From Lutjanus erythropterus (lineage: Eukaryota; Chordata; Actinopteri; Lutjaniformes; Lutjanidae): a stretch of 64,000 bases of DNA. The notes beneath the pieces were generated by a model. The model did no database searches. It was not told where the DNA came from and saw nothing but the letters and a program-made list of their open reading frames with translations. Position 1 is the first letter of the stretch. Each line of letters starts with the position of its first letter. This document shows, one piece after another, positions 58,301-64,000 of this stretch. Location: NCBI GenBank assembly GCA_020091685.1, contig CM034606.1, positions 14,865,695-14,929,694 on the forward strand, given 5' to 3'. A program made the position numbers and the translations under genes.

Positions 58301-61300
58301 GCTCTCAAAGTACTTGTCAATATTTGTACATGCAGGATTTAACGAAGTATCAGAAATACAATAACTTGCCATATTTTTATTCATAATTCAACAAAACAAG
58401 TTTTTTACCAGTTTTTTTGTCCACAGCTTAAATGCATGCTAATGTGTTGCGTGCCATAATAAGGCGGTGTTTTCATGTTTTTGTTTCGCAGAGCTGTGCA
58501 ATGTGGATCAACCCCATCCTACAAGATATGCTCCGGCACATCTTTCAGTCCTGCATTCTGGAGAGCAATGAGGAAATCCTTGAACTGATCCAAAAGGTTT
58601 GTTGCATGACCACTTCATCTCATGAGTAAAGGTGCCAAGATGGCTTAAGTTTGATTATTGGAAGTAAAATGATACAGACATTTCTTCCCATAACAAGGTT
58701 TTTTTGTACTTGGATAAGTCTCACTTATCTTTCTTTGTATGTGGATGTCCTTTTGGATTTTGCCTTGATTTCCTATGTGTCTCACTGTATGCAGGTGTGG
58801 ATGGAGCTTCTGTCTCAGGCCCCCCAGCAGTACGTGGTAGCAGCCAGCTGTCCATGGATGGGCGCCTGGCTCTGTCTCATGATGCAGGCCTCACACATTC
58901 CCATAGACCTGAACATGCTGCTGGAAGTGAAGGCCCGCTCCAAGGTTGTACACAATTCATTCACTGAGGGACAAGAATTCTTATTTGGTTCTGTTCTTGG
59001 AAATGTAATGCATCTCTACAAATGAAAACTGTTGCCTTATTCAAGGAAGAATAGATTTTAGTTCATAGCAATTTTGAGTAAGTAATGAGTAATATTTTAC
59101 ATTTTTTAAGATTTTTGGAAAATTAATCTCAGGTAATTTTTTTCTACATGAATAAACAGCTATACGTGTTATACACCATGCAACACATCTGATGTAACAA
59201 AAACTGCAAAATAGGTCGGTATGAGATTATACAGGGTAGTAGGGCTTTCTGTTTTAATTATTAAACAAATTTGAACAAATAATGCACAAAACCATGAACC
59301 TTACTGAAGTTGCTAGGTGACAGACCAGCAGACAGGATGAAGTTAACAGAAGATTCTTTCAGCCATGACCTGTGTGTTTGAGCCAGAGGAGCTCAAAGAA
59401 CCGGAACAGTCTGGAGGAGGAAATAAAAATACAGCAGAGAAGTCCCATTCAGCCCAAAAAATTTTTGCATGCTCAATTGGACTTGTTGATGTATATTATA
59501 TGCAGCTAGACGGACGTAATTCAGCAACAGCAACAAGCTGCTTGTTATGTTGTCTGACCAAAGCAATGTCAAATGAAATTTTTTGGGTTACTTTGTACTG
59601 TAACAATTAATGTTGTGTCGATGCAACAGGATAAGGCTGGTACAAAGGCGCGTCAAGGGACCAATCAGGTGAAGGAAACGGTCCAGGAGTACATAGCAGG
59701 CGCAGAGACGGTGACAGATGATCAAGTGACAAGGGACTATGTAGTGGTTCGTGCTCGCCTCATGGCTGCCAAGTAAGTTTTGCTTGTTGCATTGGATGGA
59801 AAACGTTATCAGTCCCGATCTTTAGATAAACTTGAGACTTTCAGTCAAGAAATAAAGAAACCGTAGTGGTTAGATAAAATGTTGATGGAAAGAAGATAAA
59901 GATGCTAACAGTTCTGACCGTGTTTCCCTGCTCTCTTTGTATCTCTGTAATCCAGATTGCTGGGGGCTCTGTGTAGGTGTATCTGTGACCCTCAGCTCAA
60001 CGCTGCATCTCAGGAGATCCGACCAGCGGAGTCTTTAGGCCAGCTGTTGCTCTTCCACCTCAACTCCAAATCTGCCCTGCAGCGCATAGCTGTGGCTCTG
60101 GTGCTGTGTGAGTGGGCTGCACTGCAGAAGGTGAAAAGCTCAGACACATTTTGTTTATGGGGAATCATTACAGATTGTACAGTTTTTGGATGTTGTGTGA
60201 GCGAAAACAAAACATAACAAGCATTCAGAGGCTGAATACATTTATTCACTTTTCCAATCTCTCCCTCTCTCTCTTCTTTTCAGGATTGTCAGGTGGTGTC
60301 ATCCATGGTGCAGCCTCGAATTTTGGCCATTCTGTCGGAGCAGTTGTACTATGATGAGATTGCCATCCCCTTCACACGCATGCAGAATGAGTGTAAGCAG
60401 CTCATTGCACTGCTGGCTGATTGCAACATAGACCTGCAAGAACGTGTCAATTGTAGTGTCTTCACAATTGACCAAGCCAATGAACTGGTAGGTCCAGCCA
60501 TACGAAGCTAAATTTCAATGCCTATTTCTTCTGATAGTAGATATAATTATTATAGGTAGATAACTAGCCAATGGTAAGTGAGAAAGCCATTGTTATGGAT
60601 GCAGGCAGTCACATGTACATTCTAAACACATATACAGGCGTGACAGTATGAGCACTGAACAGGAAGATAGGAAAAAATCATAGCTTGTAAACTTGAGTTA
60701 ATGTAGGACAGATGGTTAGGTAATTTTTCTGATATGAGGCCCCAGGTCATTATTTCCATGTCGTATTACCTGTCTCGTTTTCAGCTTTTGAGGTCAAGTT
60801 CAGGATGTTGAACTCTGTAACACATCGCTTGTGTAAGTATTCCAGTCAATAACATTCTCCCCCCACTTGTTCTCTAGGTAACCACAATCTTTACAGAGAC
60901 AACGGCAGGTCTGAATGTGAAGTCCAAACAGTGGCAGGCACTGGACAGTAAGCGACAGCAGGCTCAAGCGACAGTGATGGAGACCAGCACAGAATGGCAG
61001 CAGTTGCATCTCCGTGTCCACATGTTCACAGCCTGTGCTGTGATTAACCTGCAGGTGCTTCCTGACAAGCTCAACCCACTAGTCAGGCCTCTGATGGAGG
61101 CCATCAAGAGGGAGGAGAACACCCTGATCCAGGGTTATGCTGCTTCTTTTATAGCCAAGCTGCTGCAGCAGTGTGCTGCACGCTCACCATGCCCCAACCC
61201 CAAGATCATCAAGAACCTCTGTGCCTCAGCCTGCGTAGACTCCACAGCCACACCCTCATCTGCTTGTCCTGTCCCCCCTACACTGGAAAATGCCAAAGGT

Positions 61301-63809
61301 AAGAGATTTGAAGCTTGAGCATATGTTTAGTTTTTCTGTGTTTGTAGAATTTAACATTACAGCTGCAGCCCTTCAATAATCATTTATCAACACTGAAGAA
61401 GAGTTTGCACACGATTGACTATATTTCTCTATCATTCTTTCTCATGCCATTAGGCAGTGGTTTAGAGAAAGATGGCATGCAACACATGGTCAACAAAACG
61501 CGAGGCATCATCACTCTGTACCGTCACCAAAGGGCAGCATTTGCCATCACTAGTAAGAGGGGGCCAACCCCTAAAGCTCCAAAGACCCCCACCACAGAGC
61601 TTCCTCCTGGCAGCACCATCAGCACTGACAATGATGAGGTACAGAGCGCTACTAAAGTACATTTTCCTCATATTTAGGCCATAATGGCAACAATTTGTTT
61701 ACATTTCTTTGTTTTTTTATCATTAGAGCAAGAAGCCATTTCTCATTCAGAGACGAGGGGCAGAGTTCTCTCTAACAACTGTTGCCAGGCACTTTGGAGC
61801 AGACCTCACCAAGTCTCTGCCATACCTGTGGGAGAACACAGTGGGACCTCTGAGAGCAGTGGTCACTGAAAAGCAACACATTGGTATGTTCATTGAAGTA
61901 CTTTTCAGCTATTCAACCATGTTGATATGGCAATAAACAAGAATTTCTTAACTTATTCTTGGCAGCATAGCAACAGTCAACACTGTTTTAGTGTGTTTTA
62001 ACAGGTCGAACACTTCGCCAGCAATAATTCTAATCTGCATGTAGATTTTTGGCCTTAAATTGACTCAAATACCGCTAAATGTAGCATTATAGATGCAAAT
62101 CAGTTTAAGCGCAACACGATATGAATCATCCCGAAACAATTACAAATTCAATGTATCTATTATCAGTTCTAAGAGTTTGCATCGTATTTGTATCTCAATT
62201 CATTTCACCAAGATATTGCACTCAGTAGCATCCCAGACTCATGTTTCAGGAAGCCCAGGATGTACACATTCAGCATTCTGAATCACCGTGTGTCTCTTAT
62301 GTGTTCTAGATAGGCAGGCTCAGCTCGAGAGGGGAGACACGGCAGCTCAGGAACTGGTCAACTCTCTTCAAGTGCTGGAAGTCATGGCTGGAGCCATGTC
62401 TGCTGAACTCAAACCTTTGGTAAGACTGCCGCTCCACCAAGACTGTTCTACTGTACCTTATACCACCATTTCTAGAAGACTTACCATTGATTGAAATTTT
62501 AATGGCATGTGAAGACCTAACAATTAAGCACTGATGTTGAACTGTTTCTTGGACTTTTAAAGGGTCTGTTCAGAGTAATGGAACTGCATTTAGCATGGAA
62601 GGAGGGAAGGAGGTGCCTCTTAGAGCAACTATGATAATGCAAGCATTTCACTGAATCCGTCTCTTCTGTTGTTTTTCTTTTTTTCTCTTTAGCTACTGGA
62701 GCACCTACCCCATCTGTTCACGTGCCTGCAACATCCGTACACAGCGGTGCGTCACATGGCAGCACGCTGTGTGGGTGTGCTCAGTAAGATAGCCATGCTG
62801 GAGACCATGAACCTTTTCCTTGAGTGTGTTCTCCCCTGGTTGGCTGCTATTGAAGACTGCACCAAACAGGAGGGTGCCATCGAGGCTCTGGCTTGTATCC
62901 TTCTCACGCACTTTGAGATTTACTTTTCTTCAAGGGACAGTGGATTATTTGAAGTTGGGTTGTAAGAGGTACTTATCCATAGTCTAAGTAGACACTTCAT
63001 TTATTGATTTTGTTGAATTTATTTATTAATTTTTAAACACATTACCTTGCTGTCAGCGAGCCTTTTCCAATGACAAACTGCTGATTATGTAAGCCAGACA
63101 TTGCTCACTCCAAAGCAGCCAGACTCTATAATCAAAAACAGTAATTTTACCTTGCAGAATACAGGTGTTGCATACAACCCCATTTTGAACAATCCAAATA
63201 TCCCTTTAATCTAGTACGGTATAAATGCATTTAGTAACACATATGCAGGAATGCAGTTTTAAAACAAACTGTAATAACAGTGTGACAATGTCATGTGTAA
63301 GTTGTTCAGCATTAAAGCATCGACTTTGTAGTTTTTGCTGTGTTATTTCTGTACAGTACTGTCCTTGACCAACATCCCTCCAGGTGTCATGGAGCAGCTG
63401 GATGTGGACATTGTACCCTACATTGTGCTGCTCGTAGTACCAGTCCTGGGCCGTATGAGTGACCCCAGTGATAGCATTCGTTTCATGGCCACACAATGCT
63501 TTGCTACACTCATCCGCCTGTTACCGCTAGAGGTAGGAGCACATGCATGGTGGGCTAACCTGTAATTTTGATGCAAAGTTATGAATCTCTCCAAAATTAT
63601 TAGATAACCTGCTTGCTAGAACACTGATATCAGTGTTTTTTCCTCCTGTCTACCAGGCAGGTATCCCAGACCCTCCAGCCATGTCTGCTGACCTGATCCG
63701 CCAGAAGGCCAGAGAACGCCATTTCCTGGAGCAACTGCTTGATGGCCGAAAACTGGAGAACTACAAGATCCCTGTGCCCATTAAGGCTGAACTCAGGAAG
63801 TACCAGCAG
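49319..63809 (+). CDS. BTAF1: BTAF1 (TAF172/Mot1), first 26 coding exons; 3' part outside window
   Basis: Nuclear Snf2-family ATPase that strips TBP from promoter DNA. Exons: 49319-49332, 50404-50527, 51622-51736, 52942-53085, 53965-54164, 55094-55227, 55475-55604, 55727-55795, 55971-56060, 56145-56240, 56852-57028, 57197-57337, 57486-57610, 58142-58262, 58492-58596, 58795-58944, 59630-59772, 59956-60130, 60284-60487, 60878-61298, 61454-61638, 61727-61883, 62310-62419, 62693-62894, 63384-63532, 63657-63809. They sum to 3,834 nt, 1,278 residues, with no stop. The protein tracks human BTAF1 (1,849 residues) throughout: [56 protein letters not shown], and HEAT repeats such as [20 protein letters not shown] that grip TBP. 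It ends at [14 protein letters not shown], just before the ATPase motifs. It has about 12 extra residues near 176-199 ([15 protein letters not shown] region) against human. The window therefore holds the TBP-binding half only. Confidence 0.97.
50369..50387. repeat. BTAF1: Poly(T) run ahead of BTAF1 exon 2
   Basis: A homopolymer T run ends 17 nt before exon 2 and serves as, or adjoins, the polypyrimidine tract of that acceptor. Its length may vary between individuals. Confidence 0.85.
53605..53885 (+). mobile_element. tRNA-derived SINE in BTAF1 intron 4
   Basis: The head has A-box-like GTGGCCTAATGG (53,613-53,624) and B-box-like GGTTCAGTTCTCC (53,660-53,672), spaced as in a tRNA. The tRNA-unrelated body (CCCTTCTCTCATTACCACCC, then AAGCAAATCCCTTTATCCC, later GTGTGTAACTGTGAATGTGA) ends in a short A-rich tail near 53,885. 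This matches the structure of teleost tRNA-derived SINEs. It is inserted in sense orientation to BTAF1. Confidence 0.7.
57661..57688. repeat. (GTT)n short microsatellite
   Basis: Four to six GTT units followed by a T run, in BTAF1 intron 13. Minor. Confidence 0.8.
62895..63383 (+). other. BTAF1: U12-type (minor spliceosome) intron of BTAF1
   Basis: The donor reads GTATCCTTCT, matching the U12 consensus (RTATCCTT). The acceptor region has GTCCTTGACCAAC (63,361-63,373), matching the U12 branch consensus (TTCCTTRAC), with the branch A at about 63,368, 15 nt before the final AG. There is no long pyrimidine tract between branch and acceptor, as expected for this class. It is a GT-AG subtype in phase 1. 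Joining gives [20 protein letters not shown] as in human BTAF1. Confidence 0.85.
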
Positions 63810-64000
63810 GTGTGTGTCAGTGTGTCAGGTCCACTGTGTCTCTGACACCTCCTCAAGCAGCTGAGAAAGGGTGCCTAACCTGTGTTTTTACACAATTTAA
63901 CAACCCCTTGAGCACTTCAGTGTTTTGTGCCCAAGCCGCCTCGTCACCTTGAGTGATCATTTTTCTGCCAGATTTAGGAATGATGTTTTGCTGTAAATAC

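Noticed and set aside
1-64000. A previously undescribed biological system (defence island, gene cluster or selfish module)
   Set aside because: All supported genes belong to known vertebrate families in mostly conserved order, and the remaining DNA is explained by introns, UTRs and repeats or shows no structure I can support.

Overview
This is nuclear DNA from a ray-finned fish, most likely a percomorph (perch-like) teleost. The evidence is four intron-rich vertebrate genes with GT-AG splice sites, clear similarity to the human proteins, and several interspersed repeats typical of percomorph genomes. There are no prokaryotic features, no CRISPR array and no plasmid or phage genes. Exon maps were built by hand: each junction was checked for GT/AG, reading phase and agreement with the family protein recalled from memory.

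Layout: 1-7.3 kb is non-coding and repeat-rich, with a 42-bp minisatellite near 6.4-6.73 kb. BLNK (+, coding exons 7,396-21,950) encodes a complete 458-residue B-cell adaptor ending in an SH2 domain. ZNF518A (-, coding 26,837-23,783, with a 5' untranslated exon near 28.5 kb) encodes a 963-residue C2H2 zinc-finger protein. It lies tail-to-tail with BLNK, and the two candidate poly(A) signals are about 75 bp apart. The interval 28.6-33.6 kb is intergenic with LINE-like fragments. CCNJ (+, 33,670-36,536) encodes cyclin J, 364 residues. The interval 37.2-48.8 kb is a gene-free stretch of transposon remnants and microsatellites. BTAF1 (+, from 49,319, running off the right edge) contributes its first 26 coding exons. 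These give 1,278 residues, the HEAT-repeat half of the TBP-removing ATPase; the Snf2 ATPase half lies beyond the window.

The four genes do not form a pathway: they are an immune adaptor, a nuclear zinc-finger protein, a cyclin and a general transcription regulator. BLNK, ZNF518A and CCNJ are also neighbours on human 10q24, so this is conserved vertebrate microsynteny. BTAF1 lies elsewhere on human chromosome 10 (10q23), so its adjacency to CCNJ is a rearranged junction.

I found no convincing new biological system. The best leads are a textbook U12-type (minor spliceosome) intron in BTAF1, an 84-nt stop-free in-frame intron inside the cyclin box of CCNJ, an intron splitting the ZNF518A coding region, a TATA box plus paired CCAAT boxes at the promoter of BTAF1 (itself a regulator of TBP), and two nested transposon insertions.
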